In this document: positions 18,884-29,000 of the stretch, piece by piece
Numbering within the stretch: the stretch's first letter is position 1
Layout: each line of letters opens with the position of its first letter
Source of the DNA: Nitrospira sp.
Lineage (GTDB): Bacteria; Nitrospirota; Nitrospiria; Nitrospirales; Nitrospiraceae
Length of the DNA: 64,000 nucleotides
Direction of reading: 5' to 3'
Assembly (NCBI GenBank): GCA_022226935.1
Contig: CP092081.1
Span: 1,994,416-2,058,415 of the forward strand
The notes under the pieces: generated by a model
Database searches by the model: none
Told to the model about the DNA's origin: nothing
What the model saw: only the letters and a program-made list of their open reading frames with translations
Translations under genes and position numbers: made by a program

Positions 18884-19136
18884 AAATTCCCTTCCGTTTT
18901 TCTCAGGGAAGACGCAAGAGAAGTGCCGTTTACACTTCGAGTAGAAATGTGACGATGGCGGACCTGGTACTGTTCAATCCGTCCGCAGATCACCAATGTT
19001 GGGGCATTATGCAACAGAATGCAGGAGCGGTTTGCGGCAGGACGCCCCTTGACCGCATGGGATTGCGGCCTTTAGTCTGTGCCCGCGGGGGTCAGGGAGG
19101 CTGGTGGTGCGGGCAGGAGCGAGTGAGGGACGAGGT

Positions 19137-20516
19137 ATGACCGAGGAGTGGGGCGCAGTCTTAGTGGTGGATGATGACGCCGACATGCGGAGCCTCCTCT
19201 GCGATGTCCTCCAGGGGCGTGGGCATCAATGCACGGGCGTCGGCGGCGGAGACGAAGCGCTCAAGGAATTGAGCGAGGAAGATTATGCCGTCGTGCTCAC
19301 CGATCTGCGCATGAAGGGCATGCAAGGCACGGAACTGCTGGCGGAAATCAAGCAGCGGTATCCTGATATCGGCGTGATCTTGATGACGGCGTTCGGCACG
19401 GTGGAGACTGCCGTAGACGCGATGCGCCATGGGGCAAGCGACTATCTCACCAAGCCGGTGAAGACCGAAGAATTGGTTCGCGTAGTAGAGCGCGCGGTGC
19501 GTGAAGCGTCGCTCCGGCGCGAGGTGAGCCGTCTGCGAAAGGAAGTGCACAAGGAGTACAGCTTCCATCAGATCCTCGGCAAGAGCAAACCGATGCAGGC
19601 CGTCTTCGATTTGATTCGACGGGTGGCCGACAGTCCGACCAACGTGCTGATCACCGGCGAGAGCGGCACCGGGAAAGAATTGGTGGCCAAGGCGATTCAC
19701 TACAACAGCGACCGGCGGGATGCGCCGTTTGTGCCGGTGAACTGCGCGGCGATCCCTGAACAGCTCTTGGAAAGTGAACTATTCGGCCATATGCGGGGCT
19801 CCTTTACGGATGCCAAGATGGATAAGCGCGGGTTATTCGAGGAAGCGCAGAAGGGCACGCTGTTTCTCGATGAGATCAGCGAGTTGCCGCTCATGTTGCA
19901 GGCGAAGTTACTGCGCGCCATTCAAGAGCGGGAAATTCGGCGTGTCGGCGCGACCAAGTCCATTCCTGTCGATGTCCGGATCATTGCCGCGACGAATTTG
20001 AATCTCGTCGATGAAGTGAAGCACAAGCGATTCCGTGAAGATTTTTATTACCGGCTCAATGTCATCGAATTGCGATTGCCGCCGTTGCGGGAACGGCGGG
20101 AAGATATTCCGATCCTGGTGGATGCCTTTCTGAAGAAGTGCGCCGCCGCCCGCGGCAGACAGGTCAAGGGGCTCAGCGAGCCGGCGCTTGCGATGCTCGC
20201 CGATTACGCCTGGCCGGGCAATGTGCGTGAGTTGGAGAATGTCATCGAACGCGCGGTGACCTTGAGTCATGGCGACATGATCGGCGCGGAAGATTTGCCC
20301 ATCCAGGTTCAGGGCGCTCGCGGAGATCGCCGGATTCTCGACGAAGCGGCCGAACGAACCCTCCCGCTCCATGAAGTGGAGAAAGAATATATCGTGAAAA
20401 TCCTGGAGAAGACGGGCGGCAATAAATACCAGGCCGCGCATGTGCTGGGCATCGATCGCAAGACCCTCTACCGCAAGCTCGCCGAGATCGAGGGCAAACC
20501 ACACGCAGACGCGTAG
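19137..20516 (+). CDS. NtrC-family sigma-54 response regulator
   Basis: Domain order: receiver (1-120) with DDDADMRS, phosphoacceptor Asp in LTDLRMKGMQG and the YLTKPV lysine; AAA+ domain (about 140-370) with Walker A GESGTGKE and Walker B FLDEIS; Fis-type helix-turn-helix (HVLGIDRKTLYRKL). The sigma-54 contact loop, usually GAFTGA, reads GSFTDA, a variant that may alter promoter escape or still work. I chose ATG 19137; GTG 19104 would add 11 residues. It lies 18 bases upstream of the PAS kinase, its likely partner. Confidence 0.92.
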   Translation: MTEEWGAVLVVDDDADMRSLLCDVLQGRGHQCTGVGGGDEALKELSEEDYAVVLTDLRMKGMQGTELLAEIKQRYPDIGVILMTAFGTVETAVDAMRHGASDYLTKPVKTEELVRVVERAVREASLRREVSRLRKEVHKEYSFHQILGKSKPMQAVFDLIRRVADSPTNVLITGESGTGKELVAKAIHYNSDRRDAPFVPVNCAAIPEQLLESELFGHMRGSFTDAKMDKRGLFEEAQKGTLFLDEISELPLMLQAKLLRAIQEREIRRVGATKSIPVDVRIIAATNLNLVDEVKHKRFREDFYYRLNVIELRLPPLRERREDIPILVDAFLKKCAAARGRQVKGLSEPALAMLADYAWPGNVRELENVIERAVTLSHGDMIGAEDLPIQVQGARGDRRILDEAAERTLPLHEVEKEYIVKILEKTGGNKYQAAHVLGIDRKTLYRKLAEIEGKPHADA

Positions 20517-20534
20517 CGGTACCGTCTCACCGTC

Positions 20535-23234
20535 GTGCGGGGAGCCATCGTCGTGCACCCTCTGTCGCAAAAATCCCTGCTTCGTGAATATGGCGGCCCT
20601 GCGCTGCTGACTCTCGGAATATTCCTGCTGGACCTGTCGGTGCCTGCCGAGTATGCAGTCTGGCTGCTCTATGCGATCCCCCTTGCGTTGACGTCGTCAA
20701 GCTCCCGGGCTGGCGCGCCAGTCTATGGCGTGGGACTGGTCGCGTTGCTGGTGGTGATCGGGGCGGTCGCTTCTCCCGCAGGAGTTCTGCCGGTTTCCTC
20801 GTGGCTCAACCGAGCCTTGGGTGCCGGACTCATGGCAGCCGTTGCGTTGCTCTTGACGGACCGTCGGAATCACGCGGGGCCGGCGCGCACCGCGACCTTG
20901 CCTGAAACTGCGCACCAGGAAGCGGCCCCCGCCGAGGCCATGGAGGCGATCGCCCATGCAGAAGCTGCCGTTGAGGGGGCGATGGCCGGACAACGCCGGG
21001 CCGAAGCGGAACTGCACCGCGACAAACTACGCTTCGAAGGGATTGTGCAATCGGCCATGGATGCCATCATCACGGTCGATGAAGGGCAGAAGATTGTACT
21101 GTTCAATCAGGCTGCGGAGGACATGTTTCGGTGGAGCGCGCAAGACATGCTGGGGCGGCCGTTGGATCGCCTGATTCCCGAACGGTTTCGCAGCGCGCAT
21201 GCGGAACACATTCGCGAGTTCGGCCGGTCGGGCATCACCACGCGTCAAATGGGGGCGTTGGGGATGATCAGGGGGATTCGCTCCACCGGCGAGGAATTTC
21301 CGATCGAGGCGGCCATTTCACAAATCGGCGTGGCGGGGATGCGGTACTACACCGTCATTCTTCGCGACATTACGGTGCGGAAACGGTTGGAGTGGGAATT
21401 GGCGGAGCGCGAGGCCCTGTTGCGAGCGATCATTGAGACGGAGCCGGAGTGCGTAAAGGTGCTGGCGCTGGACGGCACGGTCCGAACGATGAATGCCGCA
21501 GGACTGGCCATGATCGAGGCAGCCGGCAATGCGGACGTCGTCGGCAAAGACATCTGTCATCTGGTCGCCGTCGAATCGCGCTCCGTCTTTCGCGACCTTG
21601 TCCGCAAAGCGGGACAAGGAGAGGCGGGCCGGTTGGAATGTCAAATCGTGGGGCTCTTGGGAACTCCTCGATGGGTGGACACGCATGTGGTGCCGTTGCG
21701 CGCAGCCGATGGGAGTATTACGGCGGTCTTAGGCGTGACGCGCGATGTCACCGAACGGAAACAGGCCGAGCAGTTGCTGCGTCAAAGTGAGGAGCGCTAT
21801 CGACGGCTGCTCGCCGTCCTGCCGGACGCCATTCTGGTGGTGCGGGACAACCGGGTGATCTTCGCCAACGAGCAAGGCCTGAAGTTGTTCGGGGCCAGAA
21901 ACGGAGAGGAGCTCCAGGGCACATGGCTCTATGACCTGATTCCCCCCGTCTATCGGGAACCGGTCGCCGAACGCATTCGGCATGTGCTGGGTGGCGGGGG
22001 AACCGTGCCGGAAGTCGAGGAGCAGATCGTACGCCTCGACGGGGCGATTGTGGATGTGGCGGTCAGATCTGCTCAGTTCCGTGACCAGGACGGGATGGGT
22101 ATCCTGATTGTGCTGCGCGACGTGACGATGCGAAAGGTCGGAGAACAACGCTTACGGGAAAGCGAGGAACGGCTGCAGAGTTTGTTGGGGGCCATGGAGG
22201 ACGTGGTCTGGTCGTCGACGTTGGATTTGTCCGCCATCCACTATGTGAGTCCCTCCGTGACGCAAATCTACGGCCGGCCGGCGGAAGAATTTATCGCCCG
22301 CCCGCCGTTATGGCTCGAGGTGGTGCATGCCGATGATCGTCCGCTGGCTGAACAGGCCGTAAGGGACCTTCAGGCTACAGGAGAGCTGGATGTCGAGTAT
22401 CGCATTGTGAGACGAGACGGTGATGTGCGGTGGGTCCACGACCGCGGACGCATCATCAAGGATGCCTCCGGTCATCCGGTGCGGATCGACGGGATCACCA
22501 GCGATATTACGGAGCGAAAACGTTTGCAAGCGCAGCTCCGCCGGACCGAACGGGTGGCTGAACTCGGGACGGTGGCCTCCGGCATGGCGCATGAGATCGG
22601 GACGCCGATGAATGTCATCCTGGGTCGGGCCGAGTATTTGATGGAGCGGACCAAGGAGGAATCCGTCAAGAAGGGCCTGCAAACGATCATCAGCCAGGTC
22701 GAGCGGATCACGCGGGTCATGAATCAGCTGCTGGCGTTTGCCCGGCGGCGGCCGGTCGAACATCGCGCGCTCGATCTGCGTCAGACCATCGAAGATAATT
22801 TGGAAATTTTTCAAGAACGTCTGTCTCACAGCCACATTACGGCGGAAACCTCATTTGCCGCCGTCTGCCCGTTCGTCCACGCCGACGCCGATCAGATGAG
22901 TCAGGTGTTGATCAACCTGGTCATGAATGCTATCCATGCCATGCCGGAAGGGGGGAGGCTGCGGGTCACGTTGGCGCCTATGCCGGATCGGGGCATGGTC
23001 ACACTCACGGTTGCCGATACCGGCCACGGGATGCCGCAGGAAGTCATCGCGAAAATCTTCGATCCCTTCTTCACGACCAAAGAGTTCGGGAAGGGGACAG
23101 GGTTGGGCTTGACCGTGGTCCGGGGCATCATCGAAGAGCATAGCGGGACGATTCAGGTGGAAAGCCGGCCGGGAGCAGGAACGCGGTTCACCATCTGCTT
23201 GCCGATTCATGTCGAGCCGAGCCGGAAATCGTAA
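20535..23234 (+). CDS. membrane sensor histidine kinase with four PAS domains
   Basis: The 899-residue kinase has three or four N-terminal hydrophobic helices (about 15-115) and a short coiled coil. Four PAS domains start near residues 160, 295, 420 and 550. The HisKA box MAHEIGTPMNVILG is near 685, and the ATPase domain has NLVMNAIHAM, ADTGHGM and GTGLGLTVVRG. There is no receiver, in keeping with the regulators encoded on either side. The start may be GTG 20535 or GTG 20553. PAS ligands cannot be predicted; no heme or FAD signature residues stand out. Confidence 0.9.
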   Translation: MRGAIVVHPLSQKSLLREYGGPALLTLGIFLLDLSVPAEYAVWLLYAIPLALTSSSSRAGAPVYGVGLVALLVVIGAVASPAGVLPVSSWLNRALGAGLMAAVALLLTDRRNHAGPARTATLPETAHQEAAPAEAMEAIAHAEAAVEGAMAGQRRAEAELHRDKLRFEGIVQSAMDAIITVDEGQKIVLFNQAAEDMFRWSAQDMLGRPLDRLIPERFRSAHAEHIREFGRSGITTRQMGALGMIRGIRSTGEEFPIEAAISQIGVAGMRYYTVILRDITVRKRLEWELAEREALLRAIIETEPECVKVLALDGTVRTMNAAGLAMIEAAGNADVVGKDICHLVAVESRSVFRDLVRKAGQGEAGRLECQIVGLLGTPRWVDTHVVPLRAADGSITAVLGVTRDVTERKQAEQLLRQSEERYRRLLAVLPDAILVVRDNRVIFANEQGLKLFGARNGEELQGTWLYDLIPPVYREPVAERIRHVLGGGGTVPEVEEQIVRLDGAIVDVAVRSAQFRDQDGMGILIVLRDVTMRKVGEQRLRESEERLQSLLGAMEDVVWSSTLDLSAIHYVSPSVTQIYGRPAEEFIARPPLWLEVVHADDRPLAEQAVRDLQATGELDVEYRIVRRDGDVRWVHDRGRIIKDASGHPVRIDGITSDITERKRLQAQLRRTERVAELGTVASGMAHEIGTPMNVILGRAEYLMERTKEESVKKGLQTIISQVERITRVMNQLLAFARRRPVEHRALDLRQTIEDNLEIFQERLSHSHITAETSFAAVCPFVHADADQMSQVLINLVMNAIHAMPEGGRLRVTLAPMPDRGMVTLTVADTGHGMPQEVIAKIFDPFFTTKEFGKGTGLGLTVVRGIIEEHSGTIQVESRPGAGTRFTICLPIHVEPSRKS

Positions 23235-23466
23235 CGGCCGCCTTTGCCTTCCCCGCTTGTCAGGACAATGCCAGAAGCACGTCGTGTCCTGGCTGTAGCG
23301 CTTCGGGGCAATCTGTCTCGGAGTGTGGGGTCTTTCTCACCAACGTCGCGAATATCCCGCTGCTGTTTGTAAATTCCTGCACCACGAAATTGTTCATGAA
23401 CGCAAGGTGTTCTCTCCGATGCGGCCTGCGGCGGCATGGCACATAGTTTGCGAAAGCTGCCTTGTC

Positions 23467-23898
23467 ATGAGTGTCGCGTACTGGAGCCTCAACGTGAACG
23501 GGACAACCCCAGCGGTGCTCCTGGTGGTGGAAGATGATAAGGACATGCGGAGCCTCCTGTGTGATGAGTTGTGGGGAGAAGGGTATCAATTGCGGGAAGC
23601 CAGCAATGGGGTCGAGGGGTTGGAAGCCGTGATGCGGGCGGCGCCGGATCTGATTGTGACGGATCTGAAAATGCCGTCGGGCGGCTTCGAGTATGTGCAC
23701 CGACTGAGAGACTGCGTGCCTGCGTGCCCCATCATCGTGATGACGGCGTTCGGGGATGCACGAACCAAGGAGGAGGCCCTCAAAAGCGGCGCCACCGCCT
23801 ATTTCGACAAGCCGGTGCGGCTGTCGGAACTAAAGGCTACGGTGAAACAGCTTCTTCGCCGAAGAGATTCCTTGCCGGAGGCGCCGTCGGTTCACTGA
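23467..23898 (+). CDS. single-domain response regulator (CheY-like)
   Basis: A 143-residue receiver with all key residues: acidic pair VVEDDKD, phosphoacceptor Asp in VTDLKMPSGG, the MTAFGD threonine and the FDKPV lysine. There is no output domain. ATG 23467 (MSVAYWS) is the likely start; the frame continues upstream to 23323 without family similarity. Its receiver resembles that of the NtrC-type regulator at 19137 (both have DMRSLLCDxL), so the two may share the PAS kinase between them. Confidence 0.85.
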   Translation: MSVAYWSLNVNGTTPAVLLVVEDDKDMRSLLCDELWGEGYQLREASNGVEGLEAVMRAAPDLIVTDLKMPSGGFEYVHRLRDCVPACPIIVMTAFGDARTKEEALKSGATAYFDKPVRLSELKATVKQLLRRRDSLPEAPSVH

Positions 23899-24037
23899 AG
23901 TCCCGACTGGACGGGCGTTTGGGCTGATTGCCCCTCACCGGGGAGGGTTGTCTTCCCCCTCCTGGGCGTAGTACATATAGGGCCCGTATTGTGAAGAAAG
24001 GCCCTGCTTGGTTCATTCTGATAGAAGGAGTGATGAG

Positions 24038-25441
24038 ATGGCCGGATCTCACGCACCAGCAACATCCCTTTCTCCTTTCGCCGACCCCATCCTTGCCGCT
24101 CGTTTGGAAGCACTGAGACAGTTAGCGGGAGGACTGACTGATCGCGTCGCCGTCATGGACCGCGACCTCAATGTGGTCTACGCGAACGATGCGGCCTGGA
24201 CGAGGGAAGGAGAGAATCTCTCTGCCAGCAAACCGGCCAAATGTTATCAAGCATTTGTTCAGATGGAAGATCCCTGCGGCACCTGTCCCGCCGAATCGGT
24301 ATTTGAGACGCGTGAAGTTCGTACCGTGGCCTGTAACAGCTCGGGCGATGGGACGGCCTGCGGCATGCATCAGGCCTTCCCGCTCATGTCTGCGTCGGGC
24401 GAAGTGGGGTCCGTGCTCGTCCTATTCCATAAAACATCGGCTCCTCACACTCTTCCCAAATCTCTCCATCCGCAGAAATTGGGCCGGTCGCGTCCGGAGC
24501 GGACCGAGTCGCGGTTGGGCGACCTCGTCGGCGCCAGTTCGGTCATGCATCAGTTGTTTGATCTGATTCGGCTCGTGGCCGATAGCTCGGCGACCGTCTT
24601 AATCCAAGGTGAAAGCGGGACGGGAAAAGAACTCGTGGCCCGAACCATTCACCAGACCAGCTACCGTCGCGACAAGCCGTTTGTGGTGGTGGACTGCGGC
24701 GCCCTCCCCGAGACGTTGCTGGAGAGTGAACTCTTCGGCCATGTCAAAGGCGCGTTCACCGGTGCTTCCGGGGCCAAGCCCGGTCTGTTTGAAGAGGCCG
24801 ACGGCGGCACCATTTTCCTGGATGAGATTGCGGACACCTCTCCGACATTTCAGGCGAAACTGCTGCGGGTTCTGCAGGAAGGCGAGATCAAGCGAGTCGG
24901 CGGGACTCAGCCCATTAAGATCGATGTCCGTGTCATTTCAGCCACAAACAAGGATCTGACCGATCTCGTCAAGGCGAAGGCCTTTCGGCAAGATCTGTAT
25001 TATCGGCTCGCCGTCTTGCCTGTGCACTTGTCTCCACTGCGAGAGCGGAGAGCGGATATTCCGCTCCTGGTAAAAAAGTTCATCGCGGATTCATGCCAAC
25101 GGCATCGGCAAGAGCTTCGTCAAGTGAGCGAAGAGGCCATGCGTGCCTTGACCGCTGCACCCTGGCAGGGAAATGTGCGCGAGCTACAGCACTACATCGA
25201 GCGTGCGGTCGTCACCACCACGCATGCGGAATTGACCTGTGCGGATTTGGTGGCATTGGGATCCCATGTGGAGCCGGCTGACCTGCGTACAGTTGGGCGG
25301 GATGCGGCCAAGCAGGCTGAACGGGCACGGATTCTTCAGGCCTTGCAGCAGACGTCTGGAAACAGGATGAAGGCGGCTCGTCTCCTGAAGATCAGTCGAG
25401 CCAGCCTCTATAATAAACTTCACGACTTCGGCATTCGGTAG
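24038..25441 (+). CDS. sigma-54 activator with Cys-bearing N-terminal PAS domain
   Basis: A 467-residue bacterial enhancer-binding protein. It has no receiver; the N-terminal PAS-like domain (about 20-130) has cysteines at 69, 80, 83, 99 and 108, including CGTC, consistent with metal or redox sensing. The AAA+ domain (about 160-390) has Walker A GESGTGKE, an intact GAFTGA loop and FLDEIA, and the C-terminal Fis-type helix-turn-helix ends [15 protein letters not shown] 24038 follows AAGGAG by seven bases. The nearest downstream transcription unit is the giant multicopper oxidase, whose upstream region has a sigma-54 promoter match; I infer that it is the target. Confidence 0.92.
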   Translation: MAGSHAPATSLSPFADPILAARLEALRQLAGGLTDRVAVMDRDLNVVYANDAAWTREGENLSASKPAKCYQAFVQMEDPCGTCPAESVFETREVRTVACNSSGDGTACGMHQAFPLMSASGEVGSVLVLFHKTSAPHTLPKSLHPQKLGRSRPERTESRLGDLVGASSVMHQLFDLIRLVADSSATVLIQGESGTGKELVARTIHQTSYRRDKPFVVVDCGALPETLLESELFGHVKGAFTGASGAKPGLFEEADGGTIFLDEIADTSPTFQAKLLRVLQEGEIKRVGGTQPIKIDVRVISATNKDLTDLVKAKAFRQDLYYRLAVLPVHLSPLRERRADIPLLVKKFIADSCQRHRQELRQVSEEAMRALTAAPWQGNVRELQHYIERAVVTTTHAELTCADLVALGSHVEPADLRTVGRDAAKQAERARILQALQQTSGNRMKAARLLKISRASLYNKLHDFGIR

Positions 25442-25485
25442 CCAGCCAAAGACTCCCGTCTGTATCATTTTTCCTCATCTCGGCA

Positions 25486-25627
25486 TCATCCCAATCCCTT
25501 CAGAACCAGTTCAAGCTTCTTCTTCGCTGCCTGTTTGCGGCGATCATTGTCCCATATCGCCACAAAACCAAACGGATCGTCGTCCAGCAAATTGGACAGT
25601 CTAAGTAGTTGAATTTTCTTTGCTCAT
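25486..25627 (-). pseudogene. small frameshifted reading frame (about 45 codons)
   Basis: On the minus strand a frame ending at 25486 encodes a protein-like string including NLLDDDPFGFVAIWDN and a Lys-rich tail (KQAAKKKLELVLKGLG). It has no start of its own. An ATG at 25627 with GAGGT before it runs into a stop after eight codons, but one single-base shift joins it to the longer frame (142 bases, one more than a multiple of three). This looks like a decayed small gene. The family is unknown to me. Confidence 0.4.
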
Positions 25628-25809
25628 ATCGACCTCGCTGTCATCTGTCTAATCGCTTGGAAAAACTGTGGCGTTTCACGTCGCTTCAATTCTTCTGACG
25701 CGATGAGGTAACTAACTGAAAACATAAACACATTTTGCCGCACAAGGTATCCACCCGGTGGGGGCACATCAATTGCGATGTTGGGCAGTGCTGGTGAAGG
25801 TGCGGGTGA
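25624..25809 (-). pseudogene. remnant reading frame without start codon
   Basis: An open minus-strand frame of 61 codons ends in TGA at 25624-25626, overlapping by four bases (ATGA) the start of the frameshifted small frame. Its C-terminal part (EELKRRETPQFFQAIRQM) reads like protein. The 5' side is cut by a stop at 25810-25812, with no suitable start. Together the pair resembles the relic of a two-gene operon. The overlap with the predicted sigma-54 promoter weakens either call, since one may be coincidence. Confidence 0.3.
25762..25777 (+). promoter_or_regulatory. predicted sigma-54 promoter for the multicopper oxidase
   Basis: GGGCAC, five bases, TTGCG: the invariant GG (25763-25764) and GC (25775-25776) are exactly ten bases apart, as in the consensus TGGCAC-N5-TTGCA. 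The transcript would start near 25788, leaving a leader of about 225 bases before ATG 26015. It lies 321 bases after the stop of a sigma-54 activator gene. Confidence 0.6.
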
Positions 25810-26014
25810 TTAGGACCGGCCTCCGAATGACCTGCTCCCTCGAACTCTGAGGACATCCTTCACCAGCCCTTTTTCCCTTTGGAGCGTTTCGTGGGGGGAA
25901 GGATGGAGAGGCCGGAGTAGCCGGGGTCCTGCCTGACGGAGGCCGGTCACACGACCACGTTTTTTAACCACTCCCGCGGAAGGGCGCGGGATTATTAAGG
26001 AGGGAGGCCGACAT

Positions 26015-29000
26015 ATGAGGTCTTCAGTGCAGTCAAAGCGCAGGCGCATCAGTCGCAAAGCGATGCTGAGCCTGCAGGCGGCGCTGCTCTCGGGCAGTTT
26101 GCTCGCGGCGCCGTGGGTGTTTGCAGCCGGGCCAGGGGATCAGTCGCATGAGGGACATGCGACGCCGGTTGCCATGCCTGGTTGGACCCAGACCCTCAAG
26201 GGTCAGACCGTGGTGGAAAACGCCATGGAGGGTCGTGCCGGGAACGCAGAAAAGATGGAAATGCAGCACCACCGCCTGATGGAGAAGTTGGAAGAGCAGG
26301 CGGGTAAAGATGCCAAGGCCCAGCAGACGTCCGGTGCATTCAACGAAATGTCGATGATGCACCAGTACATGGGCCAGGACGGAAGCAGTTTCTTGCTGGC
26401 GTCCGATTCATCGAAGGGTGAGCCGGTCATGACGTCGGGCGGTAAATGTCCCGCCAATGCGCCGGTCAAAAAGTACGATGTGTCGATGATCAACATCGAA
26501 ATCAGCTTGAACCGGTGGCTGGACTTCTATCCCGGGTATATGTACGTCCATACTGCGGATATCGACAAGGCTCGCGCCGAGGAAACCAAGAACAAGGAAG
26601 CGCGCGAAAAAGACGGCTTCGATCCTGGGGCGGTCACAACCGGCAACCAAGGCGATGTCATTCAACCGTTGGTGCTCCGTGCCAACCAGGGCGACTGCGT
26701 CAAGATGACGCTGCGCAATCAGATGGAAGGCGAGGATGGCAGCTTGGTCATCCAGGCTTCCAGCATGATTGTGAGCTCGACCGGTAAGCCTGCCACGACG
26801 ACGAACCCGGATACGGTCGTATCCCCGGGCAAGGCGCAGGAGTTCGAATGGTACATCCATCCGAACATGCAGGAAGGTGTGCGTCAGTTCCACTCCTGGA
26901 GCCATGATCGCGAGTTGACGGTGCTGGGTCTTTTCGGCGCCTTCATCGTCGAACCCAAGGGCTCCAAGTACCTCGATCCGCTCGGTACGGGCGCCGCGCC
27001 TGATACCAACAGCGGATGGCAGGTCATGATCGACAACGGGTCCGGACCGGACTTCCGCGAGTTCGTGTTGTTCTATCACGAGATCGGCGACGAAGCCTTC
27101 CGGCCGCTGAACAAGAAGGGTGACTTCTTGCCGCAGCGCGATCCGTTGACCGATGCGTATCGGCCGGGTGGCCGCGCGATCAACTATCGCAGCGAGCCGT
27201 TCGGCATCGATCAGATGCATTTGCAGCATGAATATTTCGGCTTCGAAGATGAGTCGCTGGCCTACAGCGCCTACACCTTCGGTGACCCTCCCACCACGGT
27301 CGCCCGCGGCTACCTCGGTGATCCGGTCAAGTGGCGGTTGGTCCATGGTGGATCCGAAGTGTTCCACTCCCACCATCCCCACAGCGGAACCATCCGTTGG
27401 CAGCGCAGCCCGCGTGCCGATCAGGAAGAGCATTGGTACAAGGGTCAGGACGGTCCGGTGAAATATCCGGTGGTCCGCACGAAGTCGGATCGAGTCGACG
27501 TGGAAGTCGTCGGTCCCTCTGAGGCCCTTGACCTGGAGCCGGAGTGCGGCGGCGGTGGCTGTCAGCACCTGGCCGGCGAATTCCTCTATCACTGCCACGT
27601 CGCGCACCACTATGTGGCGGGCATGTGGGGGTACGGCCGGTTCTACAATACATTGCAGGTCGGCAATGCGCACACCGACACGATGCCGGATATGCGCGAA
27701 TTGCCCGATCGTTTGGGCCGCATGAAGCAGGGTGTCTCGTCCGATAAGTTGATCGGTACCACGGTCGACTGGTTCGGCAAGACCTTCAAGATCGTCGATA
27801 AGAGCCAGAAGACGAACTGGAAGTCCGATCCTGTGATCGTGAACATCAAGGATTGGGTCGAGATGTTTGTGCCAGCCCAGGGTCAACCGGGCCACACCAA
27901 CGATGAGAAGGGCCAGATCATGGCCTACGATTCGACGGTGTGGGACTGGAAGTGGGACGGCAACATCGCCCGCGGCGAGCGGGAGAGCACTGCTCCGAAT
28001 CCGAAGTATGCCTGGGCCGCCAAGTGGGACGACAGCACCAGACCGGCAATCCTGTTCGATCCGACGACAGGAAAAATGGCCTGGCCGTTGTTCAAGCCGC
28101 ACTTCGGCAAGCGTGTGCCGTTCTCGGCGAACCACAGTGGTGCGCCATGGTTGGAGCCGATTCACCAGGATGCAAACGGTGAACGGACCTCCGAACCGGC
28201 GATGCCGGGCGAACAGGGTCGTTGGAGCCTGTGCCCTGACAATGCCAATCGGAAGCATTACAACATTCACTTTGTCCGCATGCCGATCACCCTTGCTAAG
28301 AAGCAGGGGAAAGAGCCGGCCATGGTGGACAAGGATGGTCTGATCTACGTCCTTCACGAAGAAGAGCGTTTGACCAGAGCCAATGACGATCTGAAACTGC
28401 CCGCCGTCATCCGCGCCAACGTGTATGACTGCGTGGACTTGTTGTTGACCAGCGAATGGGACGACGACGATTACACGAATTTCCAGTCGTCCAAGATCAA
28501 CATCCATCCCCACTTCTTCCAGTTCGACACCGGCAATTCCGACGGTGTCATCTCCGGGATGGAGTACGAAATGTCGGTTCGGCCATTCACCATGTGGGGC
28601 AAGAAGACCAAGCATGGGTTGCCGGCACCGATGGTTGCGAAGCTGACCGGCGAAGTCAAAGCCGGTGCTTCCTCCATCAAGATCCAGATGGCGCCCGGCG
28701 CCACCGCCTTCCACGTCAACACCGAGTTGATGGTGGGTATGGATTGTTTGGAGAAGGGCAACGATCCTGCAGCGTCATTGCCGCGGGATAAGAGCTGTCA
28801 GGAAGTCGCCCGCGTCAAGGAAATCAAGGGCGATGTCGTCACGTTCTTCAAGCCGCTGAAGCACCATCACCCGGCGGGCGATCTCGTGTCGCCGGAGTTT
28901 GTGCGGTATCGGTGGTGGGTGGACGTGGATATGGGTACGGTGTTCTGGCATGACCACGCGTTCGGCGCGACGACCTGGCCCCATGGCGGGTTCGGCGTGA

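Larger units (their letters stand above)
25442..26014 (+). other. intergenic region before the giant multicopper oxidase
   Basis: The 573 bases hold three things: two decayed minus-strand reading frames (25486-25627 and 25624-25809), a sigma-54 promoter match (25762-25777), and a long structured leader. The leader has the phrase GAGGCCGG twice, a CCCGCG/CGCGGG hairpin at 25973-25990 and a strong ribosome site (AAGGAGGGAGG) before ATG 26015. No intact gene is present. Confidence 0.7.

Noticed and set aside
25900-25975. Possible yybP-ykoY (Mn2+) riboswitch in the oxidase leader
   Set aside because: GGAGTAGCC at about 25914 resembles the 5' conserved core, which would be attractive before a possible Mn oxidase. 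However, I could not find the matching 3' core or a closing stem, so the likeness is probably chance.
26408-28714. Long minus-strand open frame of 768 codons inside the multicopper oxidase
   Set aside because: It is antisense to a gene with clear motifs, is rich in Arg, His and Asp in the way GC-rich shadows are, and has no family likeness.
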